Numbered from the stretch's first letter, positions 9,081 to 18,548 are shown. The stretch: DNA of 56,478 nucleotides from G963677915 sp963677915 (GCA_963677915.2 CAXXGE010000005.1:1-56478); one strand, 5' to 3'. The notes: generated by a model from the sequence alone, not told the origin. Made by a program: numbers and translations.

Positions 9081-10241
9081 ATTGTATATCGGCTTGAGCC
9101 GTTCAACGACCTGTGCCGTGTCATGGATGTTTTTTATGATTTCATCCATCGGCTTGTATGCCATCGGCGCTTCGTCCAGCGTCCGTCTGCTGATCGATGT
9201 GGTGTAGATTTCCGACATGGACTTCTCGTACTCGTCCATCGACAGGATCGCCTTGGCTTTGTGCCTGCTCATGACCCGTCCTGCGCCGTGGGGCGCCGAA
9301 AGGTTCCAGTCCTCGTTCCCCTTGCCAAGGCAGAGCAGGGAACCGTCCCGCATGTTCAGCGGAATCAGGATCTTTTCATCCTTGCCTGCCCGTATAGCAC
9401 CCTTCCTGATGATGTTCGTGTCGAAATCGATATAGTTGTGGATCGTATGGAAGCTGCCATAATCTTCCAGATTCAGACGCAGTTTGGAAAAAATGATCCT
9501 AGCCATCGTTTCCCTGTTGTTCTTAGCGAAGGCCTGTGCGATCTTCATGTCGTGCAGATACATGTCCATCAAGTCGCCGCTTAGAAAGCACAGATCACGC
9601 GGCAGCTTGCGGAGGTCTTCATCGGTTCTGCAGGTCTCGAGGGCCAGATGCTGGTAGTAGTCGGCGATCTGCTTGCCCAAATGCCGGCTGCCGGAATGGA
9701 TGACCAGATATTTGTTGCCGGCGCTGTCCACATCCACCTCGATGAAGTGGTTGCCGCCGCCCAAGGTGCCGATCTGCCTGTTCCATTTGGCTACGGACCA
9801 CCCTTGATGCGTCAGTGCTTTCAGAGCAGCCAGGTCGTTCAGCTCCCTGCTGAATTCGGTTTTGGCAACTTTGTGCAGATCGAAACCACTCGGGATGTTC
9901 CAGTTGATGATGGCATCCAGTTTCGCCAGGTTGAGTTCCATCTCGCCAAGGGGAATGGTGAGCATGCCGCATCCGATGTCGACACCCACGATGTTCGGCA
10001 CGACCTTGTCGCCCAGGGAAGCAGTCAATCCGATGACACAGCCCTGGCCGCTGTGAACATCCGGCATGATTCGTATTTTAGAGTCAGCAAAAGCCTCCTG
10101 GTCCAGAAGGGTCTTGATCTGACTGAAAGCCGTTTCCTCAACGGTTTCTGCAAACACGACTGCGGTATTGTATTTTCCTTCAATAATTATAAGGACCGCC
10201 TCCTTCAATATCTCCAAGAATTCATCGCAGCGGTAGTTCAT
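9063..10241 (-). CDS. rtcB: RtcB family RNA ligase
   Basis: RtcB joins 2',3'-cyclic phosphate or 3'-phosphate RNA ends to 5'-OH ends using GTP and Mn. Family motifs are visible: MPDVHSGQGCVIG, GVDIGCGM with metal-binding Asp and Cys, GGGNHFIEVD, HSGSRHLG, APHGAGRVMSR with the guanylated His, and EAPMAYK near the end. From ATG 10241 the protein has 392 residues, but it overlaps the upstream gene and has about 17 residues not typical of the family. RtcB usually begins just before the GKYN motif. A strong AAGGAGG lies 8 bases before an in-frame ATA at 10190, with no ATG, GTG or TTG at that spot. Initiation there is possible. Product is near certain; the start is not. Confidence 0.93.
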   Translation of the reverse strand: MNYRCDEFLEILKEAVLIIIEGKYNTAVVFAETVEETAFSQIKTLLDQEAFADSKIRIMPDVHSGQGCVIGLTASLGDKVVPNIVGVDIGCGMLTIPLGEMELNLAKLDAIINWNIPSGFDLHKVAKTEFSRELNDLAALKALTHQGWSVAKWNRQIGTLGGGNHFIEVDVDSAGNKYLVIHSGSRHLGKQIADYYQHLALETCRTDEDLRKLPRDLCFLSGDLMDMYLHDMKIAQAFAKNNRETMARIIFSKLRLNLEDYGSFHTIHNYIDFDTNIIRKGAIRAGKDEKILIPLNMRDGSLLCLGKGNEDWNLSAPHGAGRVMSRHKAKAILSMDEYEKSMSEIYTTSISRRTLDEAPMAYKPMDEIIKNIHDTAQVVERLKPIYNFKAAE

Positions 10242-10932
10242 CTCCCGGTTTCAGTACAATCTTGCTTTCATACTCAAAAGCGTCCGCATTCTTATGGTCG
10301 AAAAGCCCTTCCTTCGATGTGTGGATGGGGATGACGGTTTTGGGACTGATTAATGCCGCCGCTTCCATCGCTTCCTCCGGCCCCATGTTGTAGTAGCCGT
10401 CCATACAAAGCATGGCGTAGTCGATATTGAAACCGGCCATGTCTTTCATTTCATCAGTCAGGGATGTGTCGCCGGAGTGATAGATGACAACGCCCTGGTA
10501 TCTGATGACATAGCCGCAGCCGGCTTCTGCCGGATGGTTGCTGTTGTATGCCTGCACAGCCGTAATCTCTAGCCCTTTGGCTTCTGTGCTCTCACCCGCC
10601 TGAATGTCGTAGGGGCACTGGATGACCTGTCCGCCCTCCTTCAAGGTGATCAGCTTCACCTTGTTGTGGTCACTGTGCTGATGTGTCACCAGAACCAGGT
10701 CGGCCGGCACCTTGTATTCCTTCTTGTGGCCTTCCGCCGGGTCGATGTACAGCACAATGCCATTTGAAAACTCGATCCGGATGGACGATCTTCCAATATA
10801 TGTTAAAGTACCAATGGATGCCATATCCGATTCCTCCTCTTCATTTGGCACCGGCTCGACAACTTCCTCCGAAGGTTTGCAGCCGGTAATCAGAAGCGCT
10901 GTGATAATGATAAGCAATAGCTTCTTGATCAT
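10222..10932 (-). CDS. MBL-fold metallohydrolase lipoprotein (UlaG-like)
   Basis: A 236-residue protein with a lipoprotein signal (MIKKLLLIIITALLITGC, lipobox LITGC), so it is probably anchored outside the cytoplasmic membrane. The body is a metallo-beta-lactamase fold of the UlaG/UPF0173 type: THQHSDH metal-binding motif at about residues 84-90, SGDTSLTD, and a late conserved His in IPIHTSKEG. The substrate is not evident. Its ATG overlaps the SRPBCC gene stop by four bases (ATGA), and its own end precedes rtcB, so it belongs to the chain running from 13005 to 9063. Extracytoplasmic location is unusual for this subfamily, which is mostly cytosolic. Confidence 0.88.
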   Translation of the reverse strand: MIKKLLLIIITALLITGCKPSEEVVEPVPNEEEESDMASIGTLTYIGRSSIRIEFSNGIVLYIDPAEGHKKEYKVPADLVLVTHQHSDHNKVKLITLKEGGQVIQCPYDIQAGESTEAKGLEITAVQAYNSNHPAEAGCGYVIRYQGVVIYHSGDTSLTDEMKDMAGFNIDYAMLCMDGYYNMGPEEAMEAAALISPKTVIPIHTSKEGLFDHKNADAFEYESKIVLKPGDELPLR

Positions 10933-11402
10933 AACTCAGCTCGCTCCAGAAGCATCTTAAGCTCTTTTGTTTCCTTGGCTATCTGACTTTCCATCCATCT
11001 CTTTGTGAATACATTGATGTACAGATGATGTTTGATGCCCTTAGGTATGATGAACCTGGCAATATAACTAAACCTGACCCCGTCTTCGGTCGGATTTATC
11101 TTGAAAGCCGTTTGGAATTCCAGCATGCCCAGAAAAGTCAGTTCGAACTTCCTGTAGACCAGTTTCCTGAACTTCTCAGATTGTATGATTTCGTGGTGGC
11201 AGGTGTCGAAGAACAGCGCGGTGGTCCCGACCTTGTACTTGTCTTCGTCGGATTCAACCGGCGTAAGGTATTCGAACGTCTCAGACCTTGCCATATATGG
11301 CTGCCATTCCATCAATCTGTCTGCCGCCAGCATCTCCCAGACCTTTTCCGGCGTCGTCTTGATCGCGACCGACTTGGCAATCGTAACAGTTGTTCTAATC
11401 AT
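10929..11402 (-). CDS. SRPBCC family (START/polyketide cyclase-like) protein
   Basis: A 157-residue single-domain protein with the SRPBCC pattern: N-terminal beta strand ending in SVAIKTTPEKVWEMLA, the conserved WQPYM, then beta strands and a long C-terminal helix (ERAEL end). The family binds hydrophobic ligands in a helix-grip fold; the ligand here is unknown. The start at 11402 is chosen because the ATG shares bases with the upstream stop (TGATG) and has GGGGGA before it. A longer reading from 11435 adds eleven atypical residues. It is translationally coupled on both sides. Confidence 0.8.
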   Translation of the reverse strand: MIRTTVTIAKSVAIKTTPEKVWEMLAADRLMEWQPYMARSETFEYLTPVESDEDKYKVGTTALFFDTCHHEIIQSEKFRKLVYRKFELTFLGMLEFQTAFKINPTEDGVRFSYIARFIIPKGIKHHLYINVFTKRWMESQIAKETKELKMLLERAEL

Positions 11403-11704
11403 CACTGATCCCCCTTCGCTTTTTGACCCACGCATAAAACGATTCTAGTGAGCAGTTCCGAAATGTCCACTTCATCAGGTGAATTGAGATAGTATTCATA
11501 TGCAGCACCGTTCAGCTGGTAGCCCCTTTCCTCGAGCCATTTGAACACTTCGTTGTAGAAAGGCTCCATATCGCTGTAAGGCCCCTTATATAGGCACACC
11601 GCCTTGAGCCCGGAAGGAATGATCACAGGGACCATATCTCCGGATGCCGCAAGCAGCTTGTCCACAGGGAATCCCACCTCCACATCAAGATGTTCAAGGT
11701 CCAT
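11402..11704 (-). CDS. GyrI-like small-molecule-binding domain protein
   Basis: A 100-residue protein with the GyrI-like/AraC effector-binding pattern: VEVGFPV, KAVCLYKGPYSDMEPFYNEV, FKWLEERGYQ, YEYYLNSPDE and a final strand IVLCV. It lacks a DNA-binding domain and the first strand or so of the full ~150-residue domain. An AAAGGAG site precedes ATG 11704, so the short form seems genuine. Such stand-alone domains bind drugs or other small ligands. It is coupled to the SRPBCC gene by TGATG. Confidence 0.8.
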   Translation of the reverse strand: MDLEHLDVEVGFPVDKLLAASGDMVPVIIPSGLKAVCLYKGPYSDMEPFYNEVFKWLEERGYQLNGAAYEYYLNSPDEVDISELLTRIVLCVGQKAKGDQ

Positions 11705-11755
11705 AAAATCAACTCCTTTATTTTTGTTCTCATACTTCTTCAGAATACCTTATAA

Positions 11756-12094
11756 TTACCACGTTTTCCATACATCAGGCGCATAGCCGACTGTCGCTTT
11801 ATTGCCGTTCCTCACGACAGGCGTCAGAATCACTTGCTGATTCTCCATGACCTTCTCTTCTCTGGCATCCTCATGCAGATACTTGATCAGTGCCAGTGTA
11901 TCCTGGTCCTTGCATTTCGTGTTGATTACCTTGTCAAGCCCACCTACCGCACGAAGCACGGAAGTGAATTCTCCCTTGCTCATACCTTTCTGTTTCATAT
12001 CAATGAATTGGAATTTAATACCCCGTTCCTTGAAATACCGCTGGGCTTTCTTTGTATTGAAGCATTTCGTCGTTCCAAATATTTGTATATTCAT
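11756..12094 (-). CDS. ArsC/Spx-family thioredoxin-fold protein
   Basis: A 112-residue ArsC-family protein. The N-terminus IQIFGTTKCFNTKKAQRYF carries a single redox Cys (C11) in place of the Spx CxxC, followed by the typical FIDMKQKG segment, and the late TPVVRNGNKATVGY matches the family's cis-Pro and Arg region. This resembles YffB/ArsC-like reductases more than Spx; true arsenate reduction cannot be claimed. ATG 12094 overlaps the DUF1848 stop by four bases, and AAAGGA lies in the end of that gene. Confidence 0.85.
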   Translation of the reverse strand: MNIQIFGTTKCFNTKKAQRYFKERGIKFQFIDMKQKGMSKGEFTSVLRAVGGLDKVINTKCKDQDTLALIKYLHEDAREEKVMENQQVILTPVVRNGNKATVGYAPDVWKTW

Positions 12095-13005
12095 ATGTAA
12101 TCCTTTACCATCCTTCTTTCATTTACTACATCTTCAGGTTCACTGGCACCTATTAGAAACGGCGAATTGTCGTCATGCTTTGAAATGTTGTTCATGAAGG
12201 CCTTTTCGCTGAAATTCGCATAGCAATACAGACAGTTGTGCCTGCAGGAATTGTATGCCCCGATATCGATGCTCTTGACACATCCACAGCTGTCACGCTG
12301 ATTCGGATCTTTATCAACAGCCAGTTCATAGTTATTCAGCTTCGAAACCAATCGGTCGTCAATGCACTTGCCATGTTGAATGCCATATTCAGACAAATCA
12401 ACCGCCTCTGAACATGTTTCCATAGGCATCCCAAATTCTGCCGCTATGCCGGATAACCTCTTAGCAATATTTTTCATATCACATTCGTCAATTTCTTTGT
12501 AGTCTATCGAAACCATATTTCTTCGTGTTTTCGCATAGACATCCAGAAAACTGATAACGCATTTGTGGCAATAGGGATTCAACTTCTCGATGAGCTTCCA
12601 GAAATGCTCTTCATGATAATCCAGATTATATTTCTCTGTCAGAATGATTGGGTCATATCTCCAGATAATCCTGTCCGGACCTATCAAACCACTGAGCGTC
12701 TTAATGCTTTCCACAATATCCCTTTTCGGCCTTACGTTTCTTTCGATGTCCTTGCCATATGGCGTCACAGTAATCAGGAAATAATATTGATACTTCGAGA
12801 ATGATTCCAGCTCGGGAATTATATTCTGAGGATCCTTTGTCCAGAAAACAAGGCAGTCTATCCGTTCTGGACTCAAATCCACTCTGCTCACCTGATGATA
12901 GTTCATCGGATTGCGGACAAGTACATAGCCCTCTTCAAATCGATTGACCAGCCACTTCGAATAGAAAGCAGGTATATCCGTCCTTCTGCTTATACTTAGG
13001 ATCAT
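12091..13005 (-). CDS. DUF1848 protein with Cys-rich radical-SAM-like C-terminal motif
   Basis: A 304-residue DUF1848 protein. The N-terminal ILSISRRTDIPAFYS and the following YVLVRNP, FWTKDPQN and TPYGKDIE elements are family hallmarks. Near the C-terminus, after a CGC, comes SCRHNCLYCYAN, a CxxxCxxC iron-sulfur-like motif that makes a metal cluster likely. Function is not established. The start at 13005 (ATG, AAGGAG 9 bases upstream) is preferred to a TTG at 13014. It heads a chain of six tightly packed minus-strand genes ending with rtcB. Confidence 0.88.
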   Translation of the reverse strand: MILSISRRTDIPAFYSKWLVNRFEEGYVLVRNPMNYHQVSRVDLSPERIDCLVFWTKDPQNIIPELESFSKYQYYFLITVTPYGKDIERNVRPKRDIVESIKTLSGLIGPDRIIWRYDPIILTEKYNLDYHEEHFWKLIEKLNPYCHKCVISFLDVYAKTRRNMVSIDYKEIDECDMKNIAKRLSGIAAEFGMPMETCSEAVDLSEYGIQHGKCIDDRLVSKLNNYELAVDKDPNQRDSCGCVKSIDIGAYNSCRHNCLYCYANFSEKAFMNNISKHDDNSPFLIGASEPEDVVNERRMVKDYI

Positions 13006-13037
13006 TCCGAACAACTCCTTGATTTATTAGTCCTGAT

Positions 13038-15293
13038 TCACTTATACATGCCGCCCCATTCGACCAGGGTTGTACTGTTCCTCAGGATTGTTTCGGTGTC
13101 TTCCGGCTCAGGGACATTGAGGCCTTCGTCCGGTATGAAATAGAACCAGATCCGGTAGGCAGACGCCGGTTTCGGGTCGACATCGATGGGCATGACCCTG
13201 TCGATGACTGCTGTTTCCTGAGGGTACATGATGTACTCGGTGTCCGGATCCAGTTTCGACTGCCAGAATTCGATGAAATCCTTCTTCTCCTGGCTGTTGA
13301 ACCCATACAGGTCAAGAATCGCTTCGAAGGTCTCTTCCCTACTGTCTGCAACTAGCTTCCATCCTTCTTCTGTCTGGAAGAATACCGGCTGGACGAGGGC
13401 TTCATAGAACAGGAAGCCGTAGACGCCATCCAGCGTGCCGTCCGGTTCCGCTGTCACTTCCCAGGAACCGCTGTAGTCAGGAATGACCGTCGTCAGCTGC
13501 CACGGGCACCTGAACATCACTTCCATCACCTGGGTTTCCTCGGGATAGAGGTATATGTTGGGCTTCAGAACAGGGATGCCTATGCTTTGAGGACTTCCGC
13601 CTCCCGGCATGGGACGATTGGTGCCGCCGGTATTCGTAAAGCCACCGTCTTTCACGCCGTTGAAATCTTCAGGTGTTTCTTCAGTCCAATGGCCACCGCC
13701 GCCGCCTTCACCCTTTTTCACACCAGATGCGTCAACACCCGTGATTTCAGGATCGATTGCTTCCATCGCCTCTTCAAGCGGGTTCTTTTCCTCTTCCGCA
13801 TCCCCTTTTTCGCCCGTCTCTTCTTGCTTTCCTTCTTTTTCCTCCAGCATTCTCCGGAGTTCCTCTTTGATTTTCTCCTTGAGTTCTTCCGGTGACAGGT
13901 CTTTATTCGCTTCCTTCAGGGCTTTCACCCATTCAAGGAAAGCCTCCCGGTTATGGATAAAGCTGTCTTCATAGCCATTGATTTTATAGAACTCTGTCAG
14001 AAGTTCATTGATTTCCCTTCTGCGACCCAGTCTCGTGAAAGGATCGATGAGTCCGGTGAGGAGATTCAGCTCCCCGTTGATGATCCTGTCAATCGACGTC
14101 AAGACATCTTCTCTGATGGTTTGGTCCGCATGTTTCTCGCCCATCGCCAAAACGGAGGTGCTGTCGAACTCCCGGATATCATCGCTGAACGGCCATGTCT
14201 TGTCATCCACCGTCACCTTGATTTTATCGCCTCTGGCCAGCTGAGCCAGCTGCTCCGCATTCAGGTTCGGCCATCCGTCTTCTTTTCCGTTCTGGAAAGC
14301 GGTGAAGATCTGTTCCAGCTTTTCGTATTCCGCTTGGGTCAGTTTGTTTCCCGACGCGCCGGGAACGATCTCGAACTTGTCATTGAAGACAAGATACCCG
14401 TCACTGAGTTTCAGTATCCTGAGATTGTTGTCGAACATCATGAGATTGGATTTTTCGATCCCGCCCAGGTCGAAATCGGACATCCCCGCCTTTTCCAGGC
14501 CTTCGGAATACTGGGTATTGTAGATGCCGCTGATGCCTTCTCTGTGGGCGTAGTTCCATGCAGCTTTGGCTGCCGTGTCGCCAAGGCCTGTGGCTGCACC
14601 GTACATTTTCAGTATTTCCCCGATAGGCCGAAGGGGTGTTTTGTCCATCTTTTCACCGGCAGAGTTCAGCAGCTTGCCCGTGGCGTTCAGAAAGCCAACA
14701 AGGTTCTGGGCGGCTTCAGGGGCCTCGGGATGATTGGCCTTGCCGCTTTGATAGGTATTGTAGAGATCGATGACATATTCCGCATCTTCCACATAGGACT
14801 GCAGATTGTCTTCGTAGTACTTTGAGCCTCTTTCATACATGTCATTGAAGTCAGCCTTTTTCTGGTTCCACTCATCTGGCGAGAAGCCGAGGCTGATTCT
14901 GGCTTGTTCCTCAACCTGCTGCTGGATGGCCTCCTGGTTCTGCTCGATCCATGCGTCGCCCTTTTCCTGCGCTTTATCCAGGGCTTTCTGCTTCAGGTTT
15001 TCAATCTGTTTGGCCACATCTGCATCATTCTTCAGCTGCTGCTCAAACCGCTCGATTTCCTGCGTTTGGTTCTTTGCCAACTGCTGTTCCAACTGGTGCA
15101 GCCGGTCCTTGGGATAATAATTGCCATCCTGCCCCGTTGAGACGGCATACTTCATCTCGGCGACAATTTCCTCAGAAGTCATTTTGCTGACATCATCGAA
15201 AACGGCTCTTGAATCATCCCACGCAGTGAGGTTGCTAGAGGTCATGGGAAGCATCACTGCAATCATCAATATCAGACATAGAATTCTCTTCAT
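13038..15293 (-). CDS. Large secreted protein with coiled-coil N-terminus and KPNIYLYPEE domain
   Basis: A 751-residue exported protein. It has a signal peptide (MKRILCLILMIAVMLPMTSS). Gln/Glu-rich helical stretches likely to form coiled coil follow (about residues 50-150), then a helical middle region, a low-complexity Lys/Glu segment (about 465-500), a Gly-rich linker, and a C-terminal domain of about 185 residues starting at KPNIYLYPEE and ending TTLVEWGGMYK. That C-terminal domain resembles one found at the ends of various surface proteins, with conserved YLYP and final EWGG. ATG 15293 is chosen over 15299 because TAAGGAGG abuts the latter. The upstream TPR gene stop overlaps this ribosome site, so the genes are coupled. 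Role unknown. Confidence 0.75.
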   Translation of the reverse strand: MKRILCLILMIAVMLPMTSSNLTAWDDSRAVFDDVSKMTSEEIVAEMKYAVSTGQDGNYYPKDRLHQLEQQLAKNQTQEIERFEQQLKNDADVAKQIENLKQKALDKAQEKGDAWIEQNQEAIQQQVEEQARISLGFSPDEWNQKKADFNDMYERGSKYYEDNLQSYVEDAEYVIDLYNTYQSGKANHPEAPEAAQNLVGFLNATGKLLNSAGEKMDKTPLRPIGEILKMYGAATGLGDTAAKAAWNYAHREGISGIYNTQYSEGLEKAGMSDFDLGGIEKSNLMMFDNNLRILKLSDGYLVFNDKFEIVPGASGNKLTQAEYEKLEQIFTAFQNGKEDGWPNLNAEQLAQLARGDKIKVTVDDKTWPFSDDIREFDSTSVLAMGEKHADQTIREDVLTSIDRIINGELNLLTGLIDPFTRLGRRREINELLTEFYKINGYEDSFIHNREAFLEWVKALKEANKDLSPEELKEKIKEELRRMLEEKEGKQEETGEKGDAEEEKNPLEEAMEAIDPEITGVDASGVKKGEGGGGGHWTEETPEDFNGVKDGGFTNTGGTNRPMPGGGSPQSIGIPVLKPNIYLYPEETQVMEVMFRCPWQLTTVIPDYSGSWEVTAEPDGTLDGVYGFLFYEALVQPVFFQTEEGWKLVADSREETFEAILDLYGFNSQEKKDFIEFWQSKLDPDTEYIMYPQETAVIDRVMPIDVDPKPASAYRIWFYFIPDEGLNVPEPEDTETILRNSTTLVEWGGMYK

Positions 15294-15305
15294 CTCCATA
15301 CCTCC

Positions 15306-16127
15306 TTACTTCTCTTGACTGTCGGCGTCGGAAAAACGCAGGTAGCTTTCATAGACCGTTAGTTCATCCTCAGGCGTTTCGGCGTATTCCTTAGCCAGTT
15401 CATATTCAGTGACGGCTTCTTCGTAGGAAAGGCTCCGTCCATAAGCTTCCGCAAGCCTGACCCTGTATTCGACGGATGTCTCATCCAGGCCGACAGCAAT
15501 TTTACAGTAGTACTGTTCCCGGAAATGATCGTTCCAAACCCGGTACAGATCGCCCATCAGAATATACGCTTCTGCATATTCGGGTTCTATTCTGGTTATG
15601 TAGGTCGCTTCACGAAGAGCGCCGTTGTAGTCGCCGCTAAGATATAAGGCATTGGCGTAAGTCAGTCTGACAGCCAGGTCATCCGGCAGGTTCCTGAGTA
15701 CGTTGCCATAGGCTCCGGCACTCTCCGGATACATCTCTTCCCCGGCATACAGTTCCGCAATTCTCATGCCGAAAGCTTTGTGCCAGCCCAAGTCCGTGTT
15801 CTTGTCTTCCAAATGCTTGACTGCCGCTTCAATGCCTTTTTCTTCATATAGCACATCAGCCTCACTGAGGATGTCAGCTGTTTCCTTGTCAACCGGGTCT
15901 GCACCGGTTGAGACACCCGCCATGAAGAATACAACGAGTCCAATGGCCAGAAGGGATATGACCGTTTTTCCCATACCCCTGAGGAAAGGGATTCGGTTGC
16001 CCAGAAAGTCGATGGCGATAAGGCCGGCGCCTAGCGCTATGAGCAACAGATGAACAGAACTGAAAGACGCCAGGAAAATATCGGCGAACGCGCCAAGTAT
16101 GAGACATACTCCAAATATCATCATCAT
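15306..16127 (-). CDS. Membrane-anchored TPR protein (small)
   Basis: A 273-residue protein with two or three N-terminal membrane segments (about residues 1-70) and a C-terminal helical repeat domain. TPR-like units include LAVRLTYANALYLSGDYNGA, the following AEAYILMGDLYRV unit, and EYRVRLAEAYGRSLSYEEAV with the usual Gly/Ala/Tyr spacing. The ATG run at 16127 directly follows the stop of the larger TPR gene. The TPR part probably faces one side of the membrane as a scaffold for the neighbouring proteins. No enzyme motif is seen. Confidence 0.75.
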   Translation of the reverse strand: MMMIFGVCLILGAFADIFLASFSSVHLLLIALGAGLIAIDFLGNRIPFLRGMGKTVISLLAIGLVVFFMAGVSTGADPVDKETADILSEADVLYEEKGIEAAVKHLEDKNTDLGWHKAFGMRIAELYAGEEMYPESAGAYGNVLRNLPDDLAVRLTYANALYLSGDYNGALREATYITRIEPEYAEAYILMGDLYRVWNDHFREQYYCKIAVGLDETSVEYRVRLAEAYGRSLSYEEAVTEYELAKEYAETPEDELTVYESYLRFSDADSQEK

Positions 16128-18548
16128 TTACTGTCCCTCCTGTTCTGCCAAGATTCTTTCAATCTCGGTAATTTGCAGGGTTGAATGGATCGATACGCCA
16201 AAATGGTCCGACTGATGGTCTTGGGCAGGCATATAGGACAGGGTCTTCTGGAAGGCCCCCTTCGCTTCTTCATACCTCTCCTGTTTCTTGTAGCAGTGAC
16301 CCATGGCAAACCATGCATAAGGGTCCTCTTCAAATATCTGTATCGACCTATCATAATATTGCTCGGCTTCCAAATAAGACTGGAGCTCGCTGTTGCGATA
16401 GCCGTATTCAATGTAGGCGTTGCCGATCATATAGTATGGTTTTGAGAAATTCGGGTTGAAGGCAACGGCACGTTTCAGATAGTCGATGGTGCCCATGTTG
16501 TCGATCTGGTTGCTCATCGTTCCAAAGGCGCCCATGATATAGTTGTAGGCGAAACCGGTAACGCTGTCACTACCGTTCAGCACTTCTGCAGCCTGCTGGT
16601 CCATAGCCATTCTTCTTGCATATTTCAGCACATAGATATTGTACAGTTCATCCTGAATACTAAACAGATCCCTGTCCTCAATGATCAGAGAGTTGAACCG
16701 GTTGAAATAATTGATCGATGAATCGTACGCAGCTTTATAGAGCTCGATCAGGGCTTTGCAATAGTTGGCAAACCACCGCTCGCCGTCCTTCTCAAGAATT
16801 CTGTCGACGACAGTTTCCGCTTCCTCTGTCACGTCATAGTAGGAGGAGCTGTAGTTTTTCCTAAGGAGTGCATAGGCGTACTGTTCAGCAACATCTAAAT
16901 CATCCGGGTTTCTGTCATAGGCTTCCTTAAGCGCTTCATCCATAACCGCCTGGTTCCCTGCCCGCAGGGTGACGCCCGTATACAGATCCTGTGCCCATGC
17001 TTCATCCGGGTATTCATTCAGAATGGTTTCGGCCGCTTCAATCGCCGTCGTGTAGGTCTTGTTGTCTGCTTTGAGCGCCAGATCGGTCATTGCAATCAGA
17101 TAATTGGTGACAATATCCTTGGGCAGGATTTCTTTGATGGCCTGCAGTTCTCCCATGGCTTCATTGTATAATTGATTGTCGTAATAGTCATAGGCAATGG
17201 TCGTGATGTTTTCCATTGCCACCTGCTGGTACACTGCCACGCTTTCAAGGGCTGCTTCAATCTTCCGGGAACTGAGGGCATTCAATATAGGTTCCTTTGA
17301 ATACACTTCGCTTTGTATCAAGGAATCGGCTGTCTGATGCATTAGCTCTTCATGATTCATGGCATTGGCCAGTTCAAGCACCAGCAAATCCGCCTGGTAC
17401 AAGTCAGGTTCATACTGTTTGGCCGAACTGAACGCATTGATGGCAGCTCCCTGGTTCTCTTCAAGGATCCTTAAACCGTCCAGATAATAAATCAGACCGG
17501 CATTGGGATAGAATTCATAGGCCTCTCTGAAAAGCGTATTCGCTTCGTTCCTGATTCTGTTCTTCTGCTCATCGGTGGCATCCTTGTCCTTGGCTACTTG
17601 AATTTCCATCAAATAGCCGTTATAGGCCTTGGTCAGCGCATAGGCCTTTTTATAGGCATTGCCGCAAAGGTATAGCTTACCCTCTTCCCTATATTGCTCT
17701 GCCTGGCTGATTATCCGGCTGTATTCTTCTTCCACAAGGTTCGTCATCTTTGGAAAGGACACGTAAATGATTCCCACCAAAATCAAGCCCGAGAGGACAA
17801 AGCCAACCAGTGACCTTCCCTCAGGTTCATAAATAATGTTATCGGCATGAATGACATAAGCTGCTTTCATCAGGAAAAGAATAGCTGCAGCCATAATGCA
17901 TGCTGTTGCAGTTGTTTTGTAAAAGATCAGGAGCAACGGTGTGAAATTCAAGGCCTGGAAATTCGGCCAGAGTATGTCATCGACAATAACGACTGCCAGG
18001 GCTGTGACTAGTATGACGAAAAAACTGATGATCAGGAATTTTATTTTCCCGAAGTAAAGTGACAGGCTCTTGAACAGATAGAGATGCATCTGATGTCTGC
18101 CTGCAGAATTGTTGGCAATCAGCCAGGCTGAAAGCGCAGAAACTCCAATGCCGAATATACCGACCAGCATCAGAATGATGTTCAGGTAGAATATAAGGTC
18201 CAATCCGAATTGCATCAGCACCTGCGCCGACCCACGCATCAAAAACGCAAAAAACAGGCCAACCAGGAAGTTGAGCAGGAAAGGGATCAAGCTGTTCTTT
18301 GATGCATCCTGACTGTCATCCGTTCTCAGTCTGATGATGGCATAGTAAAGAACAACGCCCCCTGCAAGGTAAGCAGCAATCTGTATCACTACCGATGCCG
18401 CACCAGATAGCACTTTAAGTGTGGCTGCAAGGTACAAAGCACCGAAGACCCCACCCAGCAGGATGGTAAAAAAAGCGGCAAAGCCAAGCAGTCGATTGAC
18501 AGGTCCCGATTTCATGAGAAAGATCTGTTTCAAGATTCCAATCATCAT
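16128..18548 (-). CDS. Polytopic membrane TPR protein (large)
   Basis: An 806-residue protein. About eight hydrophobic segments fill residues 15-275, ending in LVGFVLSGLILVGIIYVSFP. The remaining ~500 residues are helical repeats of TPR type, for example PYYMIGNAYIEYGY and YAWFAMGHCYKKQERYEEAK near the C-terminus. It starts at ATG 18548 after GAAGGAGGA and is first in a three-gene operon with the smaller TPR protein and the secreted protein. The arrangement suggests an envelope assembly or secretion-related scaffold, but this is inference. I do not recognise a named family. Confidence 0.78.
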   Translation of the reverse strand: MMIGILKQIFLMKSGPVNRLLGFAAFFTILLGGVFGALYLAATLKVLSGAASVVIQIAAYLAGGVVLYYAIIRLRTDDSQDASKNSLIPFLLNFLVGLFFAFLMRGSAQVLMQFGLDLIFYLNIILMLVGIFGIGVSALSAWLIANNSAGRHQMHLYLFKSLSLYFGKIKFLIISFFVILVTALAVVIVDDILWPNFQALNFTPLLLIFYKTTATACIMAAAILFLMKAAYVIHADNIIYEPEGRSLVGFVLSGLILVGIIYVSFPKMTNLVEEEYSRIISQAEQYREEGKLYLCGNAYKKAYALTKAYNGYLMEIQVAKDKDATDEQKNRIRNEANTLFREAYEFYPNAGLIYYLDGLRILEENQGAAINAFSSAKQYEPDLYQADLLVLELANAMNHEELMHQTADSLIQSEVYSKEPILNALSSRKIEAALESVAVYQQVAMENITTIAYDYYDNQLYNEAMGELQAIKEILPKDIVTNYLIAMTDLALKADNKTYTTAIEAAETILNEYPDEAWAQDLYTGVTLRAGNQAVMDEALKEAYDRNPDDLDVAEQYAYALLRKNYSSSYYDVTEEAETVVDRILEKDGERWFANYCKALIELYKAAYDSSINYFNRFNSLIIEDRDLFSIQDELYNIYVLKYARRMAMDQQAAEVLNGSDSVTGFAYNYIMGAFGTMSNQIDNMGTIDYLKRAVAFNPNFSKPYYMIGNAYIEYGYRNSELQSYLEAEQYYDRSIQIFEEDPYAWFAMGHCYKKQERYEEAKGAFQKTLSYMPAQDHQSDHFGVSIHSTLQITEIERILAEQEGQ

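Noticed and set aside
13953..14825. 290-codon plus frame inside the secreted-protein gene
   Set aside because: Antisense shadow of the signal-peptide and coiled-coil protein; no ribosome site.
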